Origin: Maridesulfovibrio salexigens DSM 2638
Lineage (GTDB): Bacteria > Desulfobacterota > Desulfovibrionia > Desulfovibrionales > Desulfovibrionaceae
NCBI RefSeq assembly: GCF_000023445.1
Contig: NC_012881.1
Location: forward strand, 3,215,501-3,279,500
Length of the DNA: 64,000 nucleotides
Direction: 5' to 3'
In this document: one piece after another, positions 17,657 through 26,287 of the stretch
Layout: each line of letters starts with the position of its first letter
Position numbering within the stretch: the first letter of the stretch is position 1
Notes under the pieces: model-generated
Databases searched by the model: none
Seen by the model: only the letters and a program-made list of their open reading frames with translations
What the model was told of the DNA's origin: nothing
Made by a program: the position numbers and the translations under genes

Positions 17657-18667
17657 CTAGCGGAAAGGCGGTGCGTAGATGAGGCCACCCTCATTCCACT
17701 GCTTGTTGAGTCCGCGCTCCATGCGCAGGGGAGTTTTAGGACCGAGGTTACGGTCAAAGATTTCACCGTAGTTACCAACAGTCTTGATGATGCGAACGGG
17801 AGCGTCCTTATCAAGGCCGAGGTCAGTCCAAAGGGAACCGGTTTTACCCAGCATACGCTGTACTTCGGGGTCCTTGCTGTTAGCGAACATTTTTTCAACG
17901 TTAGCCTGAGTAACACCCTTTTCTTCAGCAGCCATGGTCAGCCAGATAGTCCAGCGAACAATGTCGGACCACTGGTTGTCGCCGTGGCGTACAACAGGAC
18001 CGAGGGGTTCCTTGGAGATAACTTCGGAAAGAATGATGTGCTCAGCAGGCTTTTCCATCAGGGAACGCTGAGCAGCAAGACCGGAAACGTCGGTGGTGTG
18101 AACGTCACAACGGCCGGTGTCATAAGCTTTACGTACATCAGGCTGTTTGTCGAAAACAACAGGAGTAAAGCTCATGCCGTTTTTACGGAAAAAGTCGGAA
18201 ATGTTAAGTTCGGTGGTGGAACCGGTCTGCAGGCAAACAGTTGCGCCGTCCAGATCCTTAGCATCAGTAATGCCGAGTTCTTTACGAACCATCATACCCT
18301 GACCATCGTAAAGAGTGGTCACGGTAAAATCGAGGCCGAGCTTGACGTCACGGCTCATGGTGTGGGTGGTGGTACGGGAAAGGATATCAATTTCACCGGA
18401 CTGCAAAGCAGGCAGACGCTCTTTGGATGTGAGCGGGGTGTATTTGATTTCGGGAACATTCACTGCTGCAGCAACTGCACGGATAAAATCAACATCAAAA
18501 CCAACACGTTTACCATTGCTGTCCAGCGCAGAAAAACCGGGGTTTTCAATGTGGGTTCCAGCCTTGAGAAAGCCGTCTTTCTTGACGTTATCCAAGGTGC
18601 CGGCCTGAGCAATGGATGCCATAGCCACAATCATCAGACAAATGAAAGAAGTACGAAAAAGAGCCAT
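17657..18667 (-). CDS. aapJ: General amino-acid ABC transporter substrate-binding protein, AapJ-like
   Basis: A 336-residue periplasmic binding protein of family 3. The signal peptide covers about residues 1-22 (ending SIAQAG). The mature protein starts with the typical GTLDNVKKDGFLKAG and contains the family motif GFDVDFIRAVAAAV. At about 340 residues it matches AapJ rather than the ~250-residue GlnH type. It should capture L-amino acids for the aapQMP membrane complex. GGAGGT lies 6-7 bases before the ATG. It is the first gene of the operon and is divergent from a GntR/UTRA regulator. Confidence 0.92.
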   Translation of the reverse strand: MALFRTSFICLMIVAMASIAQAGTLDNVKKDGFLKAGTHIENPGFSALDSNGKRVGFDVDFIRAVAAAVNVPEIKYTPLTSKERLPALQSGEIDILSRTTTHTMSRDVKLGLDFTVTTLYDGQGMMVRKELGITDAKDLDGATVCLQTGSTTELNISDFFRKNGMSFTPVVFDKQPDVRKAYDTGRCDVHTTDVSGLAAQRSLMEKPAEHIILSEVISKEPLGPVVRHGDNQWSDIVRWTIWLTMAAEEKGVTQANVEKMFANSKDPEVQRMLGKTGSLWTDLGLDKDAPVRIIKTVGNYGEIFDRNLGPKTPLRMERGLNKQWNEGGLIYAPPFR

Positions 18668-18721
18668 TTAACTACCTCCACCCTCAAAACTTCACAACGC
18701 AACATTGTGAGGGAATTCCAG

Positions 18722-18743
18722 TCCGTATAACATATAATACGGA
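18722..18743. promoter_or_regulatory. Dyad upstream of aapJ
   Basis: TCCGTAT (18722-18728) and ATACGGA (18737-18743) form a 7-bp inverted repeat with an 8-base AT-rich centre, 55-76 bases before the aapJ ATG. It is a candidate operator or leader hairpin for the transporter operon. Confidence 0.4.
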
Positions 18744-18859
18744 TTTGCGCTGCATAGATATTGCTGCCCGCCGACCGTGGAGTCCACTCCACTTCCGAAG
18801 ACAGTCATCCTGTTAACTCACTGTATGCAACCGTGATACACTGTTGCCAAGAACAGCTC

Positions 18860-18877
18860 AACTGGTTTAAACCAGTT
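18860..18877. promoter_or_regulatory. Perfect 18-bp palindrome in the aapJ-gntR divergent region
   Basis: AACTGGTTT followed by its exact inverse AAACCAGTT. It lies 88 bases before the GntR-family gene and 193 before aapJ. Its size and symmetry suit a GntR-family dimer, so autoregulation or control of the transporter is a fair guess. Confidence 0.5.
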
Positions 18878-18964
18878 TTTCAAAAAAAAGTTACAAATTC
18901 GTGATGACTATGAAAAAATTATGTGCCAAGTTCGGATCTTGAACGCTCAAAACATGACTAAATT

Positions 18965-19678
18965 ATGAAAAAAACCAGATATTACGAAATAGTGCAGAAC
19001 ATGATCCTTGAACGTCTGGCTTCAGGAGAACTGAAGGCGGGAGACAAACTTCCCTCCGAAAGAACCCTCTGCGCAGAACTGTCCTTGAACAGAAATACTA
19101 TCCGTCACGCTTTGCTGAAATTACAGCGGGACGGTAAAATTTTCAGACTGGAACGAAAAGGCTGGTATGTGAATACCGTCCGCATGGTTTACAACCCCGC
19201 AGACCACGTCAACTTTGCTCAACTGGCCGCGTCTCAAGGACGCAAAGCGGACTGGACCACCGAAGACAACGGCATCATCACAATAAAAGAAGATATGGAA
19301 ACATATACGGATGATGGATTTGCAGCCGGGACGAAAGTCTATTCCATGGAAAACACCTTCTTCCTTGATGACCAGAAGGTAGCCCGAACCCTGAACTATC
19401 TGAATGCTGAAAAACTGGAAGGAATTGTTCCTAAAACAGCCCAGCGCGCTATGACACAGGTTGTTGCAGAAGATTACGGACTTAGCCTGAAGCAGAGAAA
19501 CCTGCTCATAAGACCGCTCCTGCTGCCAAGGGATGTAACATCACACCTTGGAATAACTCACGGTTCTCCGGGAATTTATGTACGCCGCATCAAAACTGAC
19601 GGCAAAGATACCGTGCTCACGGTCGAACACGAGTACTGGCGTTTTGATGCCATTGAACTGCGTGTGGACCAAAATTAA
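18965..19678 (+). CDS. GntR-family regulator with UTRA domain (HutC subfamily)
   Basis: A 237-residue regulator. Residues about 1-72 are the GntR winged helix (KLPSERTLCAELSLNRNTIRHALLKLQRDGKI). Residues about 90-235 are a UTRA ligand-binding domain, ending with the usual LTVEHEYWRFDAIELRV strand. HutC-type regulators respond to small metabolites, often the substrate of a neighbouring pathway. It faces the aapJQMP-like operon across 297 bp that contain a perfect palindrome, so control of that transporter is likely. No clear ribosome binding site precedes the ATG. It ends at a bidirectional terminator. Confidence 0.9.
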   Translation: MKKTRYYEIVQNMILERLASGELKAGDKLPSERTLCAELSLNRNTIRHALLKLQRDGKIFRLERKGWYVNTVRMVYNPADHVNFAQLAASQGRKADWTTEDNGIITIKEDMETYTDDGFAAGTKVYSMENTFFLDDQKVARTLNYLNAEKLEGIVPKTAQRAMTQVVAEDYGLSLKQRNLLIRPLLLPRDVTSHLGITHGSPGIYVRRIKTDGKDTVLTVEHEYWRFDAIELRVDQN

Positions 19679-19690
19679 TTTTCAGCCCAT

Positions 19691-19735
19691 AAAAAAGGCC
19701 CGCAATTTCATCCGAGAAATTGCGGGCCTTTTTGT
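19691..19735. terminator. Bidirectional terminator between gntR and TPR gene
   Basis: A perfect 13-bp stem (19697-19709 with 19716-19728), a 6-base loop, and A6/T5 on either side, giving U-tracts for both converging genes. Confidence 0.92.
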
Positions 19736-19749
19736 TTTAACACAAATAG

Positions 19750-20124
19750 TTATTGTCCGGCGGCATGCTCTTCCATCACGGCAAGCAACTGGCCGGTCTT
19801 TTCTGCTTCTTCTGTCATACCCATTTCTGTAAATCCCCGAAAAGATTCGCGCACAACAGCTAATCCATCCTGGATGTTGCCGGAGACAAAAAGAAGCTGT
19901 CCAAGCAATTCCCCGGCAAAACAATGGCCCTTAGATTCACCCAGCTTCTGAAACCTTGAATAAGCCTCCATGAGCATAAGCAGAGCCTGCTCCTGATTGC
20001 CTTCACTGATCTCGAGCTTTGCCATCTCATAAAGGGTTTCTGCCTTACCTTTGGAATCTCCGTTCTTCTCGCATTCCTTAAGTTTATTTTCGTATTCCGC
20101 CTTCAAATCAGCTGACTGGTCCAT
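19750..20124 (-). CDS. Small TPR-like protein
   Basis: A 124-residue soluble, all-helical protein. About three degenerate tetratricopeptide-type helical hairpins can be traced (GDSKGKAETLYEMAKLEI, the GNQEQALLMLMEAYSRF unit, and a final GNIQDGLAVVRESFRGFTEMG unit). It has no signal peptide and no catalytic motif, so it is probably a protein-binding module. GGAGAAG lies just before the ATG. It is a single gene convergent with the GntR-family gene; I infer no function from context. Confidence 0.75.
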   Translation of the reverse strand: MDQSADLKAEYENKLKECEKNGDSKGKAETLYEMAKLEISEGNQEQALLMLMEAYSRFQKLGESKGHCFAGELLGQLLFVSGNIQDGLAVVRESFRGFTEMGMTEEAEKTGQLLAVMEEHAAGQ

Positions 20125-20291
20125 ATCTTCTCCAAAATTGTTTCAAGCTTTGTGCGCTAGGAATATTAACGGTTTTTCCAAACGTCAAGGTACGCCCTCA
20201 TGTTGCCCAAAAAGTCCATATACTGTAGCTGAAATAAGAGTATTGATAGACCATTTCTAATTAAGAATAAGTTCAATGCATGGAGGCAAGC

Positions 20292-21089
20292 ATGCGACTA
20301 ATTCCGCTGAAAAACAATCCGGGCTGGTGGGCCGCCCGTTATATAGCTGGAAAAATCAAAACATTTTCACCAAGCGCTGAAAATCCTTTTGTCTTGGGAC
20401 TTCCCACCGGCGGGACCCCCATCAGTATGTACCGGGAACTGATAAACCTGCATCGGGCCGGAGAAGTCAGCTTTAAACATGTTGTAACCTTTAATATGGA
20501 CGAATACGTCGGACTGCCCGAGGACCATCCTCAAAGCTATCACTATTACATGCATGAAAACTTTTTCAACCATGTTGATATACCAAAGGAAAATATAAAC
20601 CTACTGGACGGCAACGCCCCCGACCCGGAGAAAGAGTGTGAAGCCTATGAGCAAAAAATAATCAACCACGGCGGAATCCAAATTTTCGTAGGCGGAGTCG
20701 GAACTGATGGACACATTGCCTTCAACGAACCGGCCTCCTCGCTTTCCTCCCGCACCCGCATCAAGACCCTGACCCTTGAAACACGCATGGGCAACTCCCG
20801 CTTTTTCAATAATAATATGGAAGAGGTTCCCAAATACGCTCTCACCGTGGGAGTAGGGACTCTGCTCGATTCAAAGGAAGTAATCATCCTTGCTTCCGGT
20901 TTAAATAAAGCCCTTGCCGTTTCTTATGCAGTGGAGCATGGGGTGAACCACCTCTGGACCGTCTCCGCTCTGCAACTGCATCGCAAAGGAATCCTCGTCT
21001 GCGATGAAGACGCTACTATGGAATTAAAAGTCAAGACACTTAAGTATTTTAAACAAATAGAAGTAGATAACCTGCAAGACCCCAAATAA
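20292..21089 (+). CDS. nagB: Glucosamine-6-phosphate deaminase
   Basis: A 265-residue enzyme, almost exactly the length of E. coli NagB (266), with the same opening MRLIPL. It converts glucosamine-6-phosphate to fructose-6-phosphate and ammonia. The active-site pieces are present: GLPTGGTP phosphate loop, NMDEYVGL (catalytic Asp) and [17 protein letters not shown] (the Asp-His-Glu relay). The frame opens four codons earlier, but GGAGG at 20281-20285 sits inside that extension, 6 bases before the ATG at 20292. It stands alone, without nagA, a PTS gene or a NagC-type regulator nearby. Confidence 0.95.
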
Positions 21090-21189
21090 ATGCAACCCTT
21101 AAAATCGGTTAAAATTATTCGCTTTCCGGGCTGATTATTTATTCCTATCCGGTTAAGCTTCTGTTCATTTAACCTTGAGGGAGGACCAA

Positions 21190-21828
21190 ATGAATAAGAA
21201 AACCACTGTACGGAAAGCTTTCACCGGGGATCATGTTCAGCAATATGACCAAAAAACATTAGAAGCCAACTGGCTAGACCCGGATATCGTCTTCGGTCTT
21301 ACCTACCGCTATATAAACCCGGGTGAAAGTATTCTGGATGTTGGTATCGGGACCGGACTGTCTTCAATCCTCTTCCACCGGGCTGGGCTTGAAGTTCACG
21401 GACTTGATTTTTCAAGTGAGATGCTTGAAGTCTGCGCTCAAAAATCTTTTACCGCCAGCCTGACAAAGCACGATGTCAGCGCGGCTCCCTATCCGTTGAA
21501 AGATAACTCTGTAAACCATGCCGTATCTACAGGATTAACCCATCTTTTCAGCAACCTTGAAACCTTTTTTTATGAAGTACACCGGATAATCAAACAAGAC
21601 GGTGTTTTCAGCTTTGTGGTAGCTGATTCAGAAAAAGTGGAAAGCTGTGTCTTGAGCTGCCAAAACAACAATAATTCAAAAGTTAAATTCCATTACCATT
21701 CACAAAAAGACCTGAACAGATTATTTCAAGAGTGCGGGTTTGAGCAGCTGAATTCTTTAAAGTTCAGCTCATCCTCCATCGGCAGACAGGAACGAACCTA
21801 CCGTGCCTACGTAGTGCAAAAACTATAA
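21190..21828 (+). CDS. SAM-dependent methyltransferase, class I
   Basis: A 212-residue methyltransferase of the UbiE/Methyltransf_11 type. Motif I ILDVGIGTGLSS binds SAM. The acidic end of strand 2 is GLDFSSEML, and motif IV-like residues are in the NHAVSTGLTHLF segment. The substrate is not evident. GGGAGGA at 21178-21184 places the start at the ATG 21190, not at the earlier in-frame codon. A short hairpin follows the stop. Confidence 0.85.
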   Translation: MNKKTTVRKAFTGDHVQQYDQKTLEANWLDPDIVFGLTYRYINPGESILDVGIGTGLSSILFHRAGLEVHGLDFSSEMLEVCAQKSFTASLTKHDVSAAPYPLKDNSVNHAVSTGLTHLFSNLETFFYEVHRIIKQDGVFSFVVADSEKVESCVLSCQNNNNSKVKFHYHSQKDLNRLFQECGFEQLNSLKFSSSSIGRQERTYRAYVVQKL

Positions 21829-21840
21829 TCCATCATACCT

Positions 21841-21863
21841 GAGCCCTAGAAGGGCTCTTCTTA
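21841..21863 (+). terminator. Weak terminator after the methyltransferase gene
   Basis: A 7-bp stem (21841-21847 with 21851-21857) with a 3-base loop is followed by TTCTTATT, an imperfect U-tract. It lies 13 bases past the stop. Confidence 0.5.
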
Positions 21864-22052
21864 TTAGCAGAGCCCAAACCAGTTACATCAATATTAATAC
21901 ATCAGCCCAAATTTGAATTTTGCTTCCTGCGAACAAAACCACCCGCCTCAGTTGTATAATCTCCGCCCCGCTATTTACATTTAAAAAAACAAGACTATAC
22001 TCAAGAAAGTGCTGCCTATCCCGTTTTCCGGGCGGCATTACGAGGAGGTTAC

Positions 22053-23495
22053 ATGAAATTAAAACGCTACATTGGATTACTTACTCTCATCACTGTACTC
22101 ATCCTGCCCGTATATGCACATGCGGACGGACTGCCTTCGTTTGTGGAACTGGCTAAGAAGTGTGGCCCAGCCGTGGTCAACATCAACACTGTGAAAATGG
22201 TCGAAGTGGGCAACCCCATGGAAGACTTTTTCAAATTCCACGGCAGAGACGGAAACAATCCTTTTGAGGATTTCTTCAAGCAGTTCAATAACCGGGGAAA
22301 CAACAAACAGCCCAAACAGAAACGCAAAACAGGTTCACTGGGCTCCGGTTTCATCATTTCCAAAGACGGATTTGTGGTCACAAACAACCATGTGGTCGCC
22401 TCTGCTGATGAAATCACTGTGAAGCTACAGAATGACGGTCACGAATACCCGGCAAAGATCATCGGCCGGGATAAAGAAACCGACCTTGCCCTTTTAAAAA
22501 TAGAAGTGAAAAAAGACCTGCCCTTCCTTGAGTTCGCAAACTCGGATAAAGCCGAAGTGGGCGAATGGGTACTGGCTATCGGCAACCCCTTCGGTTTGGG
22601 ACATACCGTAACCAAAGGAATCATCAGTGCCAAAGGCCGGATCATCGGCGCTGGTCCTTTTGACAACTTCATTCAGACCGATGCCAGCATCAACCCCGGT
22701 AACTCCGGTGGACCGCTCATCGACCTGAAAGGACGAGTCATAGGCATCAACACCGCAATTATTGCCAGTGGTCAGGGAATCGGTTTTGCCATTCCCAGCA
22801 ACATGGCTGAAAACGTCATCTCGCAACTTAAGACCGATCACAAGGTCAGCCGCGGTTGGCTGGGCGTAACCATTCAGGACGCTGATGCAAAGACAGCCAA
22901 AGCGCTCGGTCTTAAAGATGAAAAAGGCGCACTGGTCAATTCCGTGAATCCCGGCGACCCAGCTGATAAGGGCGGCATGAAAGTCGGTGACGTTATCCTC
23001 AAGATTGACGGCGAAAAAATCGATGACACCAACGACCTGCTGCGCACCGTAGCAGCTCTGCCTCCGGGCAAGGCTGTAAGTGTTCAAGTTTGGCGCAAGG
23101 GCCGGGAAAAGAACCTGCGCATCGTGCTTGGCGAACGCAACGGTAAGAATGTTGTAGCAGAAGCCGAGAAGATGTCACCCAAGGCAGCGGAAGAAAACCT
23201 TGATGACCTCGGACTGGTTGTCCGCAGGGTCAACCGCAAGGCTGAAGCGGACTCCCTTGGACTGGACAGACCGGAAGGCCTGCTGGTTATCGAAGTTATG
23301 CAGGGAACTCCGTCCGAAGATGCCGCTATCGCAGTTGGTGATGTAATTATTGAAGCCAACCAGCATAAAGTTAATTCCATCAAAGATCTGCAAAAGATCA
23401 TCAATACTGAAGGAAAAAAACGCGGATTGGTTATGCTGCTCCTGAAACGTCAGGGCCATAACATTTTCCGGACAATAGAACTGAAAGACAAATAG
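22053..23495 (+). CDS. degP: Periplasmic serine protease/chaperone DegP (HtrA, Do family)
   Basis: A 480-residue Do-family protease. The signal peptide covers about residues 1-24. The trypsin-like domain has the triad His113 (TNNHVV), Asp144 (ETDLALL) and Ser218 (PGNSGGP). Two PDZ domains follow (about 260-350 and 380-475). It degrades or refolds misfolded periplasmic proteins. A Gln/Asn/Lys-rich stretch near 75-95 corresponds to the flexible LA loop. GAGGAGG precedes the ATG by about five bases. It is flanked by hairpins on both sides and transcribed as a single gene. Confidence 0.95.
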   Translation: MKLKRYIGLLTLITVLILPVYAHADGLPSFVELAKKCGPAVVNINTVKMVEVGNPMEDFFKFHGRDGNNPFEDFFKQFNNRGNNKQPKQKRKTGSLGSGFIISKDGFVVTNNHVVASADEITVKLQNDGHEYPAKIIGRDKETDLALLKIEVKKDLPFLEFANSDKAEVGEWVLAIGNPFGLGHTVTKGIISAKGRIIGAGPFDNFIQTDASINPGNSGGPLIDLKGRVIGINTAIIASGQGIGFAIPSNMAENVISQLKTDHKVSRGWLGVTIQDADAKTAKALGLKDEKGALVNSVNPGDPADKGGMKVGDVILKIDGEKIDDTNDLLRTVAALPPGKAVSVQVWRKGREKNLRIVLGERNGKNVVAEAEKMSPKAAEENLDDLGLVVRRVNRKAEADSLGLDRPEGLLVIEVMQGTPSEDAAIAVGDVIIEANQHKVNSIKDLQKIINTEGKKRGLVMLLLKRQGHNIFRTIELKDK

Positions 23496-23522
23496 TCTCC
23501 CGACTGTTGTTAGCTCTCAACG

Positions 23523-23552
23523 GCCCCGTCCTGATCGACCTCAGGACGGGGC
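23523..23552 (+). terminator. Hairpin terminator after degP
   Basis: A perfect 12-bp GC-rich stem (23523-23534 with 23541-23552) and a 6-base loop, 27 bases after the stop. Only TTCC follows, so termination may be partial and let transcription into ispE. Confidence 0.65.
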
Positions 23553-23576
23553 TTCCTAATTCAGAATCTTTAAGTT

Positions 23577-24458
23577 ATGAGACAGCCCATGAACAAAACA
23601 ATTCTTACCGCCCCGGCTAAGGTCAATCTCTACTTGAAAATCGTCCGCAAAAGAGATGACGGCTTTCACGAGCTGGACACCCTCTTTCACCCCTTCCCGG
23701 CTTTGGCTGACACCCTTGAGGTGACCGAAACCGGAGAAGGCTGCACTATCCACTGTGCGGATTTCGACCTTCCGGCGGAAGACAATCTTATATATAAAGC
23801 TTGGGATAAATATGCTGAGGCAACCGGATTCCGTCCGGGGCTTCACATTGAATTGATCAAGCGCACACCCACAGGGGCCGGTCTCGGCGGAGGCAGTTCC
23901 GATGCTGCATCCATGCTCCGTTTCCTGAACACTCACCCCGACAGTCCGGGGCTGGAACATGATAAGCTGAACGCACTGGCTGCGGGACTTGGAGCGGATG
24001 TTCCCTTCTTTTTACTGGATGGTCCGGCATGGGCAAAAGGAATAGGTGAAATTTTATCGCCCTCAGAGGTTGACCTTTCCGGCCTGACCGCGTTATTAGC
24101 CTGCCCGGATGTGCACGTGAATACCGCATGGGCATATAAGGCATGGTCCAATCGTGACCGGTCCGCTAATTTCAAAAAAAGTGACGCCTTTGACTTGACA
24201 ACGTCAGCCTGCGGTAATAATAGAACGGCCTCCAAAACGAGGGTGACTTTGTTCAATGACTTTGAAGAAGTTGTCCTTCCCGAGTTTCCCAAAATCAGGG
24301 AGACAAAGGAATATCTGTTGAAAAACGGAGCCTGCGGAGCTGTCATGAGCGGAAGCGGGGCAAGTATCATCTCTTTCTTTAAAGACGATGAAGCAGCTAA
24401 AGCAGCTGCCACTGACTTGAAATCAATGAACGTTGACTCTGTTCTTCACAGGTTTTGA
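23577..24458 (+). CDS. ispE: 4-diphosphocytidyl-2-C-methyl-D-erythritol kinase
   Basis: A 293-residue GHMP kinase of the MEP isoprenoid pathway. It phosphorylates CDP-methylerythritol. The N-terminal PAKVNLYL and the ATP loop PTGAGLGGGSSDAASML are diagnostic, and the C-terminal GAVMSGSGAS completes the fold. Two starts are possible, the ATG at 23577 and one at 23589; the second has GAG about seven bases upstream and would still keep the whole domain. It is followed by tRNA-Gln, prs, rplY and pth. The ispE-prs-pth neighbourhood is also found in other proteobacteria. Confidence 0.94.
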   Translation: MRQPMNKTILTAPAKVNLYLKIVRKRDDGFHELDTLFHPFPALADTLEVTETGEGCTIHCADFDLPAEDNLIYKAWDKYAEATGFRPGLHIELIKRTPTGAGLGGGSSDAASMLRFLNTHPDSPGLEHDKLNALAAGLGADVPFFLLDGPAWAKGIGEILSPSEVDLSGLTALLACPDVHVNTAWAYKAWSNRDRSANFKKSDAFDLTTSACGNNRTASKTRVTLFNDFEEVVLPEFPKIRETKEYLLKNGACGAVMSGSGASIISFFKDDEAAKAAATDLKSMNVDSVLHRF

Positions 24459-24494
24459 AAATTTTAATATAGATATATTTCACATAATCTGTGC

Positions 24495-24570
24495 AGGGAT
24501 GTCGCCAAGTTGGTAAGGCACGTGGTTTTGGTCCACGCATTCGCGGGTTCGAGTCCTGCCATCCCTGCCA
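24495..24570 (+). tRNA. tRNA-Gln (anticodon TTG)
   Basis: A complete cloverleaf. The acceptor stem AGGGATG (24495-24501) pairs with CATCCCT (24560-24566), followed by discriminator G and an encoded CCA. The anticodon stem CGTGG/CCACG holds the loop TTTTGGT with anticodon TTG. The D-arm GCC..GGC and the T-arm around GGTTCGAGTCC are present. It reads CAA (and CAG by wobble). It sits between ispE and prs. Confidence 0.97.
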
Positions 24571-24609
24571 AATTCATTTCTCATCCGAGAGGTCAAGTTG
24601 GAGACCGAC

Positions 24610-25554
24610 ATGAACGGTGAACTCAAGATTATCAGCGGCTCGTCAAATCTGGCGCTTTCAGAAGCAATCTGTGACCATCTCGGCAGCACACTTACTCCCT
24701 GTCTGCGTGAAAAATTCAGTGATGGTGAAATCCGCATCGAAATTCAGGATAACGTCCGCGGCTGCGATGTTTTCGTAGTCCAGTCTACCTGTGACCCGGT
24801 GAACTTTCACTTCATGGAACTGTGTCTCATGCTGGATGCGCTTAAAAGAGCAAGTGCCCGCCGAGTAACTGCAGTTGTTCCTTACTATGGATACGCCAGA
24901 CAGGACCGCAAGGTTTCTCCCCGCGCACCCATCAGTGCAAAACTCTGTGCCGACTGCCTGACTGTTGCAGGTATGCAGCGCCTGGTTACCATCGACCTGC
25001 ATGCAGGCCAGATTCAGGGATTTTTCGACCTCCCCGTAGATAACATTTACGCTGCGCCCGTCCTTCTGGACGAACTGCGCACCCGCGAAGAAGACATGGT
25101 TATGGTTTCCCCTGATGCAGGCGGAACCGAGCGCGCAAGAGCATACGCCAAACGTTTGAACGCTGGCCTTGCTATTGTTGACAAACGCCGCGACGCTCCC
25201 AACCAGGCTAAAGCCATGCACGTTATCGGCGAAGTTAAAGATAAAGTCTGCGTGGTCATGGATGACATGATCGACACCGCAGGCACCATGTGCCAGGCAG
25301 CCAAGGTTCTCATGGACCACGGCGCTAAAGACGTAATTGCCTGCGCAACCCACCCGGTTCTTTCCGGACCGGCTATCGACAGGCTGGCAGCAGCACCTTT
25401 TTCCGAGGTGATTGTAACCGACACCCTGCCTGTTCCCGAAGAAAAGCTTGCTAACTGCAACGGTAAGATCAAAGTCAAATCCGTTGCCGGAATTCTCGCC
25501 AAGTGCATTCACAACGTGCACTCCGAGTCCTCCGTAAGCGTACTCTTCGTATAA
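24610..25554 (+). CDS. prs: Ribose-phosphate pyrophosphokinase (PRPP synthase)
   Basis: A 314-residue class I PRPP synthase (E. coli 315). It makes PRPP from ribose-5-phosphate and ATP for nucleotide, His and Trp synthesis. Key pieces are the YYGYARQDRK loop, the metal site VTIDLHAGQIQGFF, and the ribose-phosphate loop VVMDDMIDTAGT. An in-frame TTG lies four codons upstream, but GGAG at 24600-24603 sits six bases before the ATG at 24610, matching the usual N-terminus. It begins 40 bases after the tRNA-Gln gene. Confidence 0.97.
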   Translation: MNGELKIISGSSNLALSEAICDHLGSTLTPCLREKFSDGEIRIEIQDNVRGCDVFVVQSTCDPVNFHFMELCLMLDALKRASARRVTAVVPYYGYARQDRKVSPRAPISAKLCADCLTVAGMQRLVTIDLHAGQIQGFFDLPVDNIYAAPVLLDELRTREEDMVMVSPDAGGTERARAYAKRLNAGLAIVDKRRDAPNQAKAMHVIGEVKDKVCVVMDDMIDTAGTMCQAAKVLMDHGAKDVIACATHPVLSGPAIDRLAAAPFSEVIVTDTLPVPEEKLANCNGKIKVKSVAGILAKCIHNVHSESSVSVLFV

Positions 25555-25621
25555 CACTGCCTATTCCCACCCTCTGCCGGTCTTTTTTGAGCGGCAGCAG
25601 GTTAACCATAAGGAGAAAATA

Positions 25622-26212
25622 ATGTCTGAAAAAGTAACCTTCAAAGCTGAGCTGCGTACCAAAACCGGTAAATCCGCAAACCGCCAGCTCCGCAATCAGG
25701 GTATGGTTCCCGTTGTCTTCTATTCTCAGGACGGCGAAAACCTCGTTCTTTCCGTTAACGAAAACGAATTCGTAAAAATGTACCGTAAGGTCGGTACCAC
25801 CCGCGTATTCAGCCTCGAAGTAGACGGTAAAACCTACGACACCCTGATCTGGAAAGTGCAGATGGACCCCGTCCGTCCCCGCCCTAACCACATCGACTTC
25901 CTCGGTGTTTCCAAAGACCGTACCCTCAAAGTCGACGTTCCCGTTGTAACTGAAGGTAAAGCTCCCGGTGTTAAACTCGGTGGCCGTATGGCTATCTACC
26001 GTCCCAAGCTCACCGTAGCTTGTACTGCTGCAACTCTTCCTGCTGAAATCGTTGTTAACATCGACAGCATGAACGTTGGCGACACCGTATTCGTAAACGA
26101 AATCGACCTCGGCGAAGGTGCTTCCGTTGTTTTCGACAACAACTTCGCACTCGTTCGCTGTGCCGCTGGCCGCGGTTCTAAAGCTGCTGAAGAAGAAGCT
26201 GAAGAAGAATAG
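25622..26212 (+). CDS. rplY: 50S ribosomal protein L25/CTC
   Basis: A 196-residue L25 of the long CTC type. An N-terminal 5S-rRNA-binding domain (about 1-92) is followed by the C-terminal TL5/CTC beta domain (about 95-185) and an acidic tail of EEEAEEE. AAGGAGA lies six bases before the ATG. Codon use is strongly biased, as expected for a ribosomal gene. It sits between prs and pth, its usual position in many bacteria. Confidence 0.96.
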   Translation: MSEKVTFKAELRTKTGKSANRQLRNQGMVPVVFYSQDGENLVLSVNENEFVKMYRKVGTTRVFSLEVDGKTYDTLIWKVQMDPVRPRPNHIDFLGVSKDRTLKVDVPVVTEGKAPGVKLGGRMAIYRPKLTVACTAATLPAEIVVNIDSMNVGDTVFVNEIDLGEGASVVFDNNFALVRCAAGRGSKAAEEEAEEE

Positions 26213-26237
26213 GTCTTTACAAGTATACTCATTTTCG

Positions 26238-26261
26238 GGCCCCGGTTTATCCGGGGCCTTT
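26238..26261 (+). terminator. Hairpin between rplY and pth
   Basis: An 8-bp GC stem (26238-26245 with 26251-26258) with a TTTAT loop and only three T. It is probably a partial terminator that reduces pth transcription relative to rplY. Confidence 0.55.
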
Positions 26262-26287
26262 GCCGTTTGTTAAGCAGGGACTTTATC

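Noticed and set aside
17984-18730. 248-codon open frame on the plus strand opposite aapJ
   Set aside because: It covers the complement of a clear binding-protein gene and its promoter; no motif, no ribosome binding site.
24495-24570. tRNA-Gln as an integration site for a genomic island
   Set aside because: No integrase, no direct repeat of the tRNA 3' end, and conserved housekeeping genes on both sides.
24658-25557. 299-codon open frame on the minus strand opposite prs
   Set aside because: Antisense shadow of prs; composition (Val/His/Asn-rich) is not that of a real protein and no start signal is seen.
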